64,000 nt of DNA from Paenibacillus kobensis NBRC 15729 (GTDB taxonomy: Bacteria > Bacillota > Bacilli > Paenibacillales > Paenibacillaceae). The notes beneath the pieces are model-generated. The model worked only from the letters and a program-made list of their open reading frames with translations, searched no databases and had not been told where the DNA came from. The position numbers and the translations under genes were made by a program. The stretch lies in assembly GCF_004000825.1 (NCBI RefSeq), contig NZ_BILZ01000005.1, forward strand, positions 147,039 through 211,038. The letters are read 5' to 3'. Below, piece after piece: positions 53,303 to 62,604 of the stretch (position 1 is the first letter of the stretch; the number at the start of each line of letters is the position of its first letter).

Positions 53303-54043
53303 TTATCTAAAAGGCAGACGGTCGAGCGTCCGGTCTACGTACGGTTTGAAATTGTTCGTTCGAATAATGGAGGCTCCCTTAGAAGCGAGCAGCCGCTGCT
53401 CTGATATCTGCCACGTATGCGATTGTCGATTCGGGCGGCGATATGCGGCGAAATTATAGGAAGAAGCCGTGAATACTTTGAAGCCTCGTTTCAGGCATCC
53501 TTGAACAAATCGCACATCGGCCCCCGCAACTACCTTGGTCGAGAAGGCAACTTTCTTGAATACTTTCTTGCGAAACATGATTGTAGCGCCGGCAATTCTT
53601 CTGCACCGACTGTTAGGCTTCACGGTCGTTTTGCGAAGCAGCAGCAAGGAACGGTGAGGGAAGAAGAAATAACACGATCTTTTGCCGACGACATCTGCTT
53701 TCTTCCTGAGAAACAACCGCATGGATTCATTTAGATAATGGGGTGAATAGTAGTCATCGTCATCGAATTTGGCAATATAGCCATAACTGGCGCGGGCAAC
53801 CGCATAATTCATGCATGCGCCAAGATTGTTACGCTCATTCACGCGAAAGATACGGACGTTGTCATATTTCCGTGCTAGCTCCTTATAGGGACCCATGGCG
53901 ATGCTGTTGTCATTGATCACCACGATGAGCTCTTTGACGGGCCATTCCTGGCGGTCGTAATTGTCGAACAGATTGAGCATAAGCTTCTTTCGAATCGTTG
54001 AGGTAACAATCGTTACGCCTGCGTGAGCATTCGCAGACATCAT
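53303..54043 (-). CDS. Glycosyltransferase family 2 protein
   Basis: A 246-residue GT-A enzyme. The N-terminal nucleotide-binding strand VTIVTSTIRKKLMLN and the metal-binding FDDDDYYSPHYLNE near residue 95 define it. It has no membrane segment. AGGAGG lies 6 bases before the ATG. It is a paralogue of the next gene (54072-54761), sharing the NYDRQ and AKFDDDDYY segments, so the pair arose by duplication. It probably adds sugars to a spore or cell surface polymer. Confidence 0.86.
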   Translation of the reverse strand: MMSANAHAGVTIVTSTIRKKLMLNLFDNYDRQEWPVKELIVVINDNSIAMGPYKELARKYDNVRIFRVNERNNLGACMNYAVARASYGYIAKFDDDDYYSPHYLNESMRLFLRKKADVVGKRSCYFFFPHRSLLLLRKTTVKPNSRCRRIAGATIMFRKKVFKKVAFSTKVVAGADVRFVQGCLKRGFKVFTASSYNFAAYRRPNRQSHTWQISEQRLLASKGASIIRTNNFKPYVDRTLDRLPFR

Positions 54044-54071
54044 TTTGGCCTCCTAGAGAAATGGGTCAAGA

Positions 54072-54761
54072 CTAGTTTACATAACGACTGTAATACTTCG
54101 TCTTGCGAACAAGCTTGCAATGCGACATGTAGCGGCGCGTCGATGTCTTCTGGGTATGGCTATTGTAGTCTGTTCGTCGGATGCAGACATAATGCCGCTT
54201 GGACACGGAATAGATGCGGATACCTCTGCGGTTACAACGATGCAGCCAGCTAGAATCGGTACCAACCTCTCTATTCTCAGGGAACGGGATACGTTTCCAG
54301 ACCGATTTCCGGAATACCAGCGTGCCTCCCTTGATGCCGCGGAGATATTTCCATTCACCGCCGCTGCGGAACACCATCAAAGCCTGCTTCGCTTTGAAGT
54401 AGAGGAAGGCGGTATGTTTGCCGACGATAGGCGCTTTGCCGCTTTTGATTGCACGGGCAGCTTCCCTCAGAAACTTAGGGCCGTAATAGTCGTCGTCGTC
54501 AAACTTGGCGATGATGCCGTTCTTGGCTAAGTTGATGGCGTAGTTCAGACATTTACCGAGCTTATAATTCTGGGGAAGCTTGAATACACGGACTTCGTTG
54601 CCCGGGTATTGACTTGCTCGTTGTCTATAAGCCTCGATGTCCATGTTGTCGTTGTTCAGGATGATGATCATTTGTTTATCCTTATAGAGCTGCCGGTCGT
54701 AATTGTCGAATACATTATTGATGAAGGAGGATCTCATTGTACAGGCGATCACGGTGATCAT
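54072..54761 (-). CDS. Glycosyltransferase family 2 protein (paralogue)
   Basis: A 229-residue GT-A enzyme with MITVIACTMRSSFINNVFDN at the start and KFDDDDYYGPKFLREA near residue 90. The ATG at 54761 comes directly after the stop of the GT4 gene (TAAGATG) with GGAGG 11 bases ahead, so it is preferred to the ATG six codons earlier. It shares its plan with the neighbouring GT2 gene and follows the GT4 gene in one operon. Confidence 0.86.
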   Translation of the reverse strand: MITVIACTMRSSFINNVFDNYDRQLYKDKQMIIILNNDNMDIEAYRQRASQYPGNEVRVFKLPQNYKLGKCLNYAINLAKNGIIAKFDDDDYYGPKFLREAARAIKSGKAPIVGKHTAFLYFKAKQALMVFRSGGEWKYLRGIKGGTLVFRKSVWKRIPFPENREVGTDSSWLHRCNRRGIRIYSVSKRHYVCIRRTDYNSHTQKTSTRRYMSHCKLVRKTKYYSRYVN

Positions 54762-54762
54762 C

Positions 54763-55788
54763 TTAGCGGCCACCTCCATCTGATGTCGTTTTAAGCTTGG
54801 CTTTGCGCCGGTTCCATAATGTGTTTTTTGGGATTTTGTACAAGTTGTTGTTTAGAACCTTGCGGTACAGCTTCAAGAAGGAGTCCGTCATGACGATGTC
54901 GGAATAGCGGGTTCTGGCATAACGCCGGAGTCTTCGCGCTGTGGGCAGCTGCTGGCGGTTCTTGATCTTCGCCGCCATACCGGAGGTCGTTCGGCACAAC
55001 AGCTGCGGCATGCCCCGAAGTACTTCGGCGACGCCGCCTTTCTTGAAGCCGAGCACGGGCGTGCCGCTCGCCATCGATTCGACGAGGACAAACCCGAAGG
55101 GTTCATCCCAAGTCGAGGTGAACAGGACGCAGCTGGCGTTGGCGAGCAACTCGCGTTTACGTTTACCGCCGACAGAGCCGACGTAACGGATGTTTCGACC
55201 CAGATGCGGCTTAATTCTAGCGTTGTAATAGCTCTTGTCATTCAGCGGCCCGGCAATGATAAGCTTTTTACCCGTTTCTTTAGCGACCTTGATGGCCAGG
55301 TGTACCCCCTTCTCCTTGATCACTCTCCCTAGGAAGAGCATGTAGCTCTGTTTGGCGGTCCTGAACGTGTAATCGGACATTCGGACACCATTGTGCACCG
55401 CATAGCCTCTTCGTTTCCCATATTTGCGCAGAATGAATTTGCTGACGTAAACCGGGATCTGAACGCGGCCCTTAATCGATTTGGAATGGGATTGGCAAAT
55501 GGTCGGAATTGGCGGATTCGCTTTCGCAACGATACCATAGTGATCGTGAATAATATCTATATCCGGCGGGAGGTGTTTAATAATGAAGTCCAGCTGTTTT
55601 CTCGGATCGTCGGATTCGTATTCAAACGTCTTGGTCGCGTTCGAGGTCGAGCCCTTCTTGGCGAACAGGAATACCTCATGTCCCCGTTTGACCAATTCTT
55701 CCGTCAAGTAATGAACGGTGCGCTGCGTGCCCCCATAATCCCTCGGCGGGACTGGAATCGTATTCGTCGAGATTTGAGCAATTCTCAA
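54763..55788 (-). CDS. Glycosyltransferase family 4 protein
   Basis: About 341 residues of GT-B fold. Near the start it has RIAQISTNTIPVPPRDYGGT, then YMLFLGRVIKEKGVHLAIK and TSTWDEPFGFVLVESMASGT, the GT4 nucleotide-sugar motif. The TTG at 55788 has GAGGG just ahead and lines the protein up with the paralogous GT4 gene (MRLLIIAPEQIPVPP); the ATG at 55827 is an alternative. The C-terminal 30 residues are strongly basic. It is the first gene of the leftward glycosyltransferase operon. Confidence 0.86.
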   Translation of the reverse strand: MRIAQISTNTIPVPPRDYGGTQRTVHYLTEELVKRGHEVFLFAKKGSTSNATKTFEYESDDPRKQLDFIIKHLPPDIDIIHDHYGIVAKANPPIPTICQSHSKSIKGRVQIPVYVSKFILRKYGKRRGYAVHNGVRMSDYTFRTAKQSYMLFLGRVIKEKGVHLAIKVAKETGKKLIIAGPLNDKSYYNARIKPHLGRNIRYVGSVGGKRKRELLANASCVLFTSTWDEPFGFVLVESMASGTPVLGFKKGGVAEVLRGMPQLLCRTTSGMAAKIKNRQQLPTARRLRRYARTRYSDIVMTDSFLKLYRKVLNNNLYKIPKNTLWNRRKAKLKTTSDGGGR

Positions 55789-55990
55789 ATGTCCCTCAGC
55801 TCCTTGGTCCTTATTGTCCATAGGCATTCTTTGTAGGATATGAGCGGACTTCTGAGCAGGTCACGGCACATTGATCTATATTCGGTGGTAATATTAGCGG
55901 TATTATGACCAGCGCTTAGCATATTGCCTATACCATGTGAAAGCCGTCTTCATAGAATAATAGCATTATATGAAGAGGGGAGAGAGGCTG

Positions 55991-56983
55991 TTGAAAGGAT
56001 TGATTCTGTGTGCGGGGAAAGGAAGCCGGTTATATCCGTTTACGCACAGTCGGCCGAAAACACTCGTACCTGTCGCAAATACGCCTCTCCTGCAATTTTC
56101 GATTGTGAAATTAATGGAGCTCGGCATAGATGAGATCGGCATTGTCATTCATCCATCCCAAGAAATGAGCATCCGCGGGCAATTCGGAGAAGGAGAAGCG
56201 CTGGGCATATCGATCTCGTACATTCATCAGAACGAGGCGAAAGGAATCGCGCACGCGGTCAAGCAAGCGCAGGCTTACATTTCGGACGAACCGTTTCTGC
56301 TGCTTCTAGGAGATAATTTGATTTCCGCCTCGTTATCCACGTTGAAAGATGACGTCGAGTTGGGCGAGGCACAAGCATCCCTGTTACTTGCCGAAGTCAA
56401 GGTTGCGCAGGATTACGGCATCGTAGAGATTCAAGACGAGCGCATCGTCAGCATCGAAGAGAAGCCGGTAAATCCCAAGACCAATCTAGCGGTGCTAGGC
56501 GCATATGCGTTCACGAAGGACATTTTCGTTGCGATTGACGAAATCCAGCCCTCGAAGCGGGGGGAATATGAAATTACGGATGCGATTCAACGGTTGAACG
56601 ATCAACGGAAGGTTGTCTCTTATCACATTACCGATCAGTTGAACATTGACGTCGGCACCATAGACAGGTGGCTGGAGGCCAATAGAAAATTGCTCAGCTC
56701 GGACGTATCCATGAATCGGATACATGGTTCCGTCAAGCTGGAGAACTGTGCGATCGTGGAGCCGGTATCGATCGAGAAGGACTGCGTGCTGAAGGATTGC
56801 CGGATCGGCCCTTACGTGTCGGTAGGCGAGGGCTCTGTGCTAGAAAATTGCCATATCGAGAACAGCATTATATTGAGCAGGGTCCATTCCAAACACCTTC
56901 CATTTCAATTAAAAAACGTCATCATCGGTGATCATTCCATTATCGCCGGTGTACAGACCGGCAATGGAGCAGACAAGCCTTGA
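55991..56983 (+). CDS. Nucleotidyltransferase, glucose-1-phosphate thymidylyltransferase-like (long form)
   Basis: About 330 residues. The N-terminal pyrophosphorylase domain has LCAGKGSRLYPFTHSRPKTL and LLLLGDNLIS, EKPVNPKTNLAVLGAYAF. The C-terminal part shows left-handed beta-helix repeats (VSIEKDCVLKDC, VSVGEGSVLENC). It makes an NDP-sugar from a sugar-1-phosphate; this long form often has a sugar-nucleotide role in surface polymers. The TTG at 55991 follows GGGGAG by 8 bases; an ATG 21 bases earlier lacks a ribosome-binding site. The stop overlaps the next start as TTGA. Confidence 0.86.
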   Translation: MKGLILCAGKGSRLYPFTHSRPKTLVPVANTPLLQFSIVKLMELGIDEIGIVIHPSQEMSIRGQFGEGEALGISISYIHQNEAKGIAHAVKQAQAYISDEPFLLLLGDNLISASLSTLKDDVELGEAQASLLLAEVKVAQDYGIVEIQDERIVSIEEKPVNPKTNLAVLGAYAFTKDIFVAIDEIQPSKRGEYEITDAIQRLNDQRKVVSYHITDQLNIDVGTIDRWLEANRKLLSSDVSMNRIHGSVKLENCAIVEPVSIEKDCVLKDCRIGPYVSVGEGSVLENCHIENSIILSRVHSKHLPFQLKNVIIGDHSIIAGVQTGNGADKP

Positions 56984-58275
56984 ACATATTAATCATTGGT
57001 ACCGGCTACGTTGGGGCCACGACCGCCATGGTATTCGCCGAATCGGGCTGGCAAGTCACCGGACTGGATGTCGACGCGGGTAAAATCGAGCGGCTGAGGC
57101 AGGGACGCCTGCACTTTCACGAGCCCGGACTCGAAGACTTGATAGCCAAGCATGTGTCAAGCGGCCGTTTACTCTTTACGACAGACAAAGAGACTGCCAT
57201 CGCGGGACACGAAGTCATTTTTATATGCGTCGGAACGCCTTCGCAACCGGATGGAAACGCGGATCTGCGCTATATTAGGCAAGCGTCCGAGGATATCGGG
57301 CACTGGATGAACGGCTATAAGCTCGTCGTCACCAAAAGCACGGTCCCCATCGGCACGCAAGAGCAAGTCAAAGCATGGATCGAAGCAGCGCAGCGGCAGC
57401 CTCATCTATTCGATGTGGCGTCGAATCCTGAATTTCTCCGGGAAGGCAAAGCTGTGGAAGACGCCTTGCGGCCGGACCGTATCGTAATCGGCACCGATAA
57501 CGCGAAGGCAGCAGAGCAGCTTCTAACGCTTTACCAATCGTTTCAGTGCCCTCGTATCATCACCACCCCTAGGACCGCAGAATTGATCAAGTATGCCTCC
57601 AATGCCTTTCTCGCCACGAAAATAACCTATATGAATGAGCTTGCAAGACTGTGCGACGAATTTGAAGTCAACGTCAATGAGGTAGCCACAGGGATGGGAC
57701 TGGATCCGCGGATCGGGCCAAGCTTCCTTCAAGCCGGTCTGGGATACGGAGGCTCTTGTTTTCCGAAAGATGTCTTGGAGCTGGTCATGACCGCAAGAAA
57801 ACTACAAGTGCCTCTTCGTATCTTGGAAGAAGTCATGGAAGTGAACCGCACTCAATTCACGTATTTACTCGACAAGGCCAGGACGCGCTTGGGGGACTTT
57901 GCGAATAAGAACATTGCGATACTGGGGCTCGCGTTCAAGCCGGATACGAACGATATTCGGGAAGCGCCGGCTCTACGGATAATCCATGAGCTGCTGCTCG
58001 AGCAGGCCAACGTAAGGCTGTTTGATCCCGTCGCGACATTGCCGGCGCACGCTTCCTATCAGGCGGTAACGGTTTGTTCCTTGGTCGAAGAAGCATTACA
58101 CAATGCGGATGCCGTCATCTTGTGCACGGAATGGCCTGCGTTTGGACAGCTCGATTGGGAGAACCTGAAGGGACACCTCAAGCAACTCAATTTTTTTGAT
58201 GGGCGCAATATGATGGATGCTCGATTGATGCGGGGAATCGGATTTTATTATCAAGGCATCGGCAATGATTATTGA
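56980..58275 (+). CDS. UDP-glucose 6-dehydrogenase
   Basis: A 431-residue enzyme with the NAD loop GTGYVGATTAMVFAE at the N-terminus, VTKSTVPIGTQEQV, the NPEFLREGKAVEDALRPDRI segment, the catalytic cysteine in GYGGSCFPKDV near residue 260 and GLAFKPDTNDIREAPA. It oxidises UDP-glucose (or a related sugar nucleotide) to the uronic acid. The TTG start is coupled to the nucleotidyltransferase. It probably supplies a uronic-acid donor to the neighbouring glycosyltransferases; teichuronic acid synthesis (TuaD-like) is a possible role. Confidence 0.92.
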   Translation: MNILIIGTGYVGATTAMVFAESGWQVTGLDVDAGKIERLRQGRLHFHEPGLEDLIAKHVSSGRLLFTTDKETAIAGHEVIFICVGTPSQPDGNADLRYIRQASEDIGHWMNGYKLVVTKSTVPIGTQEQVKAWIEAAQRQPHLFDVASNPEFLREGKAVEDALRPDRIVIGTDNAKAAEQLLTLYQSFQCPRIITTPRTAELIKYASNAFLATKITYMNELARLCDEFEVNVNEVATGMGLDPRIGPSFLQAGLGYGGSCFPKDVLELVMTARKLQVPLRILEEVMEVNRTQFTYLLDKARTRLGDFANKNIAILGLAFKPDTNDIREAPALRIIHELLLEQANVRLFDPVATLPAHASYQAVTVCSLVEEALHNADAVILCTEWPAFGQLDWENLKGHLKQLNFFDGRNMMDARLMRGIGFYYQGIGNDY

Positions 58276-58357
58276 GAATTTTGAAGTTTCAGATTAAGAG
58301 CGTTTCTCGATCTCACCTCGACGGCAGTTTATCCAAGCATCCATTGAATTCGAACAA

Positions 58358-58384
58358 AAAAAGAGAGGGCAGTCACCCTCTCTT
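58358..58384 (-). terminator. Terminator-like hairpin
   Basis: A perfect 9-base stem (AAGAGAGGG with CCCTCTCTT) and a 6-base loop. The thymine run follows it on the minus strand, but it lies 80 bases after the rightward dehydrogenase gene, so it may act in both directions. Confidence 0.65.
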
Positions 58385-58567
58385 GCAATTCATATAATCT
58401 GGCCCACATTAAGATAACTAGCATAGGTACTTCCTCTCCCATACCATTTTGACTACTTTTATTTATCTGGCGTCTTTTCTCCTACTTCGCCGTGATTGCT
58501 ATCAGCTATATATTTTCATTGCATCAGACACAAAACAAATAACAGTGAACTAAACTTCAATATTAGA

Positions 58568-58592
58568 AAAGCCCGGCCTTTGGCCGGGCTTT
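58568..58592. terminator. GC-rich terminator hairpin
   Basis: A perfect 11-base stem (AAAGCCCGGCC with GGCCGGGCTTT) with a 3-base loop, short thymine runs on both sides, about 250 bases beyond the phosphoesterase stop. Confidence 0.7.
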
Positions 58593-58838
58593 CCCATGAG
58601 ATATTGTTGCGCAAGGTACTACCTCTTCTTGATAATATAGCGAATAATCCGTTCAAATGGCGCTCTGTTAACTCGGTTACGCGGAGCAGATCTATATATT
58701 TTTCCTCGATTTGAGTGGCAAATACGCAACCAGAGTACCTTCTCGCCTCGATACACGGATCATATCTGCAACCAACAGGACAGCCACTGCTCAGCGCTTC
58801 AATGCAAGTTAACCCTTGAGTTTCACTAGATCAACATC

Positions 58839-59747
58839 TCACTTCCATATACTTGAAATAGGTGCAGCGTTACGACTCTCCCCTAAACGAGACAGACCGT
58901 AGAGATCCTCAATTGTGCGTAACACATTGTAATGGTTGATCCGCTCATTGTACTGACCAGGCTTAATCATCGAGCCTACCATAATTATTGGTATACGATT
59001 CTTCTTCGAGAAATCATCTTCATCCCATGTCAGAATGAGTAAACTCTGATGCTTTATTGCCCAGTTAACATACGTACTCAAATTACCCTTCAACCAATCA
59101 TCCGCTTCCTTGACCGTTCCATCATGCATATCATCTTGATGATTTGGGATGACGAACGAAACCGTAGGTAATTTATCGAACTGTTGCGGGAATGCACTAA
59201 AAGGTTGGTTTAATTTTGCAGGGATATTCGTAAATTGGACCCAAGGATTATGCTTGCGGCCATATCCTTTATAGGAGCAACCCGTAAAACCTACTTTAGG
59301 TAAATCTTCAGAATATCCGATAAAAGTCAGTTTCGACTTCATTAACTCGTACCCCAAATTGTCTGACTGGAATGGCTTCTTACAGGAGTCATCTTTCACA
59401 CCTTGTGTGGATCCTGAGAATAAAGCAATATAGTTTGGTTGTGAGGGATGAGTAATAGCATATGCGTTCGTAAATAATGCCCCTTGCCGAATCAGCTTAT
59501 TCATATACGGAGCATTCAAGCTATTTACAATTTGCTTGTAAGAGTGGTTCTCTTCAATAACAATCACGATGTGTTTGACCGGTATATTAGGGAAGTTAGT
59601 CGATTTAACAGCAGTTACATCTACGTCCACCACGTTTGTATTTGCCGATGTAGGTTCTACTAAACTTGAGGTCTTAAGTGTACTAATACATCCTGTTAAC
59701 AATGTGACAAACAATAATGTAAGCATGATATTTTTTAGTTTGTTCAT
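58839..59747 (-). CDS. Lipoprotein phosphoesterase family protein (acid phosphatase-like)
   Basis: A protein of about 302 residues. It has a lipoprotein signal (LLFVTLLTGCIS) and a phosphoesterase domain of the PF04185 type: HIVIVIEENHSYKQIVN near residue 60, ITHPSQPNYIALFSGS near 100, VIPNHQDDMHDG near 195 and ILTWDEDD near 240. These carry the likely metal ligands. It should cleave phosphate esters outside the cell. The ATG at 59747 follows GAGGAG by 4 bases and is preferred to a TTG four codons upstream. Confidence 0.85.
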   Translation of the reverse strand: MNKLKNIMLTLLFVTLLTGCISTLKTSSLVEPTSANTNVVDVDVTAVKSTNFPNIPVKHIVIVIEENHSYKQIVNSLNAPYMNKLIRQGALFTNAYAITHPSQPNYIALFSGSTQGVKDDSCKKPFQSDNLGYELMKSKLTFIGYSEDLPKVGFTGCSYKGYGRKHNPWVQFTNIPAKLNQPFSAFPQQFDKLPTVSFVIPNHQDDMHDGTVKEADDWLKGNLSTYVNWAIKHQSLLILTWDEDDFSKKNRIPIIMVGSMIKPGQYNERINHYNVLRTIEDLYGLSRLGESRNAAPISSIWK

Positions 59748-59880
59748 ACGACTCCTCAAATGATCGGCTCTCGATTAGTTCATCCATATACCAATTGCAA
59801 CTGCGAGCAGGGAATTAACATTTAACGTACGCTCAGTCAGTAAATAAATCTTTGAAAGAGAAGATACATCTAGTTCGACG

Positions 59881-60495
59881 TCATTTGACTTTTCCTCTCC
59901 TCTTCCGCAATAGCCAGTAAACAAGTAACAAACATGTTACACCTGCAAGGGCGTAGCTAATCGGATGAATATATTTATCGATTGAGTCGGCGTTCACTCC
60001 AAGTTTGAAACCGGCAAATCCCAATGCCATATTCCACGGGATACATCCTAATAGTGAGAACAACACAAATTTTAAGAAAGGCATCTTTGCGATACCGGCA
60101 GGCAATGATATAAAGGTTCGAATAAACGGCAAATTTCTAGCGAAAAAGACGGTACTCTGACCATATCGCGCAAACCAACGCTCAGACTGATCGAAATGCG
60201 AAGCATTAAATAATATATATTTCCCATATCGTTCGAGCAGCGTTCTTCCCCCAAGTGCACCGATATAGTATGCAATGACGGATCCAACTACGTTGCCCGC
60301 AATTCCAGCGATAACAACTTCGGTATATGTCATAGAACCTGTAGCAGCAGCAGCTCCGCCACTAAGCATAATTACTTCACTCGGAATCGGAATACAGGCA
60401 CTCTCAAGAATCATTCCGATGAAGATACCAGTGACACCTAATGCATTAATAAGTTGAATAGCCACATTAGAAATCCATTCGATCAACTGATGCAT
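59881..60495 (-). CDS. DedA-family membrane protein
   Basis: A 204-residue polytopic protein with the family signature ARNLPFIRTFISLPAGIAKM near residue 120, preceded by the GGRTLLERYGKYIL loop and the ESACIPIPSEVIM re-entrant segment near 32. DedA/VTT proteins scramble or flip lipid carriers such as undecaprenyl phosphate. A gene of its own here; its role alongside surface-polymer genes is plausible. Confidence 0.9.
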   Translation of the reverse strand: MHQLIEWISNVAIQLINALGVTGIFIGMILESACIPIPSEVIMLSGGAAAATGSMTYTEVVIAGIAGNVVGSVIAYYIGALGGRTLLERYGKYILFNASHFDQSERWFARYGQSTVFFARNLPFIRTFISLPAGIAKMPFLKFVLFSLLGCIPWNMALGFAGFKLGVNADSIDKYIHPISYALAGVTCLLLVYWLLRKRRGKVK

Positions 60496-60613
60496 ATAAA
60501 CAAAAGCACTCCTTTTCTCCTAGATATATCGCTTGAGAATTACTAATCCTAATGTAGATTGAATTCCTAAAACGACTATAAAAAGATTCTTAATATTTTC
60601 TTAAGTGGCATCA

Positions 60614-60642
60614 AACAAAAAAACCTGATTAGCTCAGGTTTT
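60614..60642 (-). terminator. Rho-independent terminator of the YheC/D-like gene
   Basis: On the minus strand AAACCTGA pairs with TCAGGTTT across a short loop and runs into TTTTTTTG. It begins at the stop codon of the gene at 60634. Confidence 0.8.
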
Positions 60643-61380
60643 AGATTTCGGATACAAGTCCGCAAACCGCATAATTTTTTTAAATACAGACTTTTTGGGA
60701 TGTTCTTTGAAAATGTTCGGATCCGGACTTGTGTTCACTTCTAATATCCTTGGCCGAAGTGATTGATCAATCGCAATGTCAAGCCCTACCACATAGACTC
60801 CTGGGAATGCTTTCTGCATGGCCTTGCCCACATTCTCTCCCAGTATCGAGAGGGCTCTCAATTGATTTTTAACATCACTTGTGTAACCAGCTAGTAATCG
60901 ATTTGCAGTCACAATTGTACCACCGCTGTGATAGTTGGTCACAATTTTATTCTTTGCGGCTACCCTTCCAATAATGCCTGTCGTTTCCCAACGACAATCA
61001 GGTGCATATTGTGTCATAATTCTAAGATCGAATCTTCTTCCCTTATGCTTAAGCAAATGAATACCTTCCTGTACGAGATGTTTTTTCTTGCCTGTATTCT
61101 TTTGAATGGACTGGTACATGTCATCATAATTCTTAAAGGTGTATATTCGTTCTTGAATTTGGTATTGATACCCCAACTCTGTGCGTTCTACACGCATAAC
61201 GCCTATTCCGTACGAACCAACGTCAGGCTTTATATAAACCATTTTATATTTTTTCAATAATGTTCTCAGCGATACTTTGCTCATATGAACCGTTTCGGGT
61301 ACATAATCCGATAAAACCTTATCCTTCAATAGCGCAGCGGTTTTCATCCATTTGCTGCTCACATGACGAGACATCTCCAT
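60634..61380 (-). CDS. YheC/YheD-family ATP-grasp protein (spore-coat associated)
   Basis: A 248-residue ATP-grasp protein with YIKPDVGSYGIGVMRVE near residue 50, RRFDLRIMTQYAPDC near 115, the conserved GGTIVTANRLL and the metal-binding end RILEVNTSPDPNIF near 213. The family (YheC/YheD, endospore coat-associated) is largely confined to spore-formers; the ligase reaction is unknown. It is shorter than YheD (about 450), lacking the extra N-terminal part. It supports assignment of the window to a spore-forming Firmicute. Confidence 0.86.
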   Translation of the reverse strand: MEMSRHVSSKWMKTAALLKDKVLSDYVPETVHMSKVSLRTLLKKYKMVYIKPDVGSYGIGVMRVERTELGYQYQIQERIYTFKNYDDMYQSIQKNTGKKKHLVQEGIHLLKHKGRRFDLRIMTQYAPDCRWETTGIIGRVAAKNKIVTNYHSGGTIVTANRLLAGYTSDVKNQLRALSILGENVGKAMQKAFPGVYVVGLDIAIDQSLRPRILEVNTSPDPNIFKEHPKKSVFKKIMRFADLYPKSKT

Positions 61381-61736
61381 CCTTATACATACATCATTTT
61401 TTTGCGTTGGACAGGAAATTGTCTGGCTGTTGTATCTTCAAGTGAACTACTATTGTCAACGATTACGTCCACGTAGTGGAGTGCCGAGTTAACATTGTGT
61501 CGGGTTGTACAGTGTCATTTTAGGGTCCTTTCATGCCCGTAATAGGGCTGTTAAGCGAATCATGATCAGCCTAACAGCTTTTGTTTAAATTGCCATTTCG
61601 AATTGATTTCTGATCTTTCTGCTGGGTTTTCAAAATTGGTTTGTCCGAGATATTTTTTATGATCTTGATGTTAGTCCAAGTCAATGGTGTAACTACCGAA
61701 TATAATACCTAGCTGTATTTCGGAAGGAGTGAAGAG
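61381..61736. other. Gene-free stretch with an isolated terminator
   Basis: About 355 bases between divergent genes. A terminator-like hairpin at 61545-61584 (plus strand) has no gene upstream of it on the same strand. No open frame with a ribosome-binding site was found. Confidence 0.5.
61545..61584 (+). terminator. Isolated terminator-like hairpin
   Basis: GCTGTTA (61547-61553) pairs with TAACAGC (61572-61578) and is followed by TTTTGTTT. It lies 150 bases before the M14-like gene, so it may end a small RNA or act as leader attenuation. Confidence 0.5.
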
Positions 61737-62456
61737 ATGAGTATCCAGAAACGACTGTTAGCTAAGGGAAGTGCGTATGAGTCACCTTATTATGTAATAA
61801 AGGGGGAACAAAAAGGCCCTGTTTGTATGATTACAGCCGGTATACATGGACGGGAGAAGGCGGGAATATTAGCTGCCCAGAAGTTTCAGAACATTCGTCT
61901 TAAGAGAGGCACGTTAATTTTAGTTCCTATTGTTAACAAGAAGGCTTACTTGTTGAATCGTCGCGGTTTTCCAGGCTGCCCCGATCTGAATCGGACGTTT
62001 CCATACAAGACCGATCGACGTCCGCGGCATCAGCTGGCGGATCAATTATTGCATTTAGCCCGAACCTTCCGGCCTGATCTAACTCTCGATCTTCATGAAG
62101 CAAACGGATTTTATAAGAAAGATAAATCTAAACTTGGGCAAACCATTATAAATATCCCTAAATCTCCTACAGTCACTAGTTCAAAGAAAGTAGCCGCCCG
62201 AATAAATAAAATGATTGATAATTCAGTGCATCATTTTTCGGTTGCACAGAATGTAGTTCCACGATCCTTTCGCCTGGCAATGGCACGCTCATTGGGTTGT
62301 AAAGCGATAACCATCGAAACTTCAATGAGTCTACGGCTAAAGACACGAATCAAATACCATGAAGAAATCGTGAAAATGTTTTTAAAAGAAATGGGTTTGA
62401 TTGATAAAAATATTAAACATTTGGTCGAAATTATTCAGCCCTCGCCCAGGGATTGA
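61737..62456 (+). CDS. M14/aspartoacylase-like succinylglutamate desuccinylase family protein
   Basis: A 239-residue protein of the AstE/AspA (PF04952/M14) group. It has TAGIHGREKAGILAAQ near residue 35 (zinc His/Glu), CPDLNRTFPYK near 80, LDLHEANGFYKKD near 117 (third zinc ligand) and a late conserved glutamate (ITIETS near 196). Such enzymes hydrolyse acyl or aminoacyl amide bonds; the substrate is unknown. AAGGAG lies 7 bases before the ATG. It is unusually rich in basic residues. Confidence 0.82.
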   Translation: MSIQKRLLAKGSAYESPYYVIKGEQKGPVCMITAGIHGREKAGILAAQKFQNIRLKRGTLILVPIVNKKAYLLNRRGFPGCPDLNRTFPYKTDRRPRHQLADQLLHLARTFRPDLTLDLHEANGFYKKDKSKLGQTIINIPKSPTVTSSKKVAARINKMIDNSVHHFSVAQNVVPRSFRLAMARSLGCKAITIETSMSLRLKTRIKYHEEIVKMFLKEMGLIDKNIKHLVEIIQPSPRD

Positions 62457-62535
62457 GTCTTGTGCAAGGCTTGGTGTCGAGCGCAACGGAGATTACGGAT
62501 CAAATTCTTTTCCTCCGACCAGTAATAAAGTGAAA

Positions 62536-62563
62536 GAGGCTAACTGAAAGATTCAGTTGCCTC
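62536..62563. terminator. Weak terminator-like hairpin between convergent genes
   Basis: GAGGC and AACTGAA pair with TTCAGTT and GCCTC with a one-base bulge. No strong thymine run follows, so the call is tentative. Confidence 0.4.
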
Positions 62564-62604
62564 CTCGCTGTTATTTACAAAAGTAATCTAATTTAGACTG
62601 TATA

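Larger units (their letters stand above)
58276..58838. other. Non-coding stretch with two terminators
   Basis: About 560 bases between the UDP-glucose dehydrogenase and the convergent phosphoesterase. It holds the two hairpins annotated separately; a 72-codon open frame crossing the second one looks spurious. The rest is AT-rich with no recognisable feature. Confidence 0.6.

Noticed and set aside
58496..58714. A 72-codon open frame in the gap after the UDP-glucose dehydrogenase
   Set aside because: It crosses the GC-rich terminator hairpin, has no ribosome-binding site and shows no known motif.
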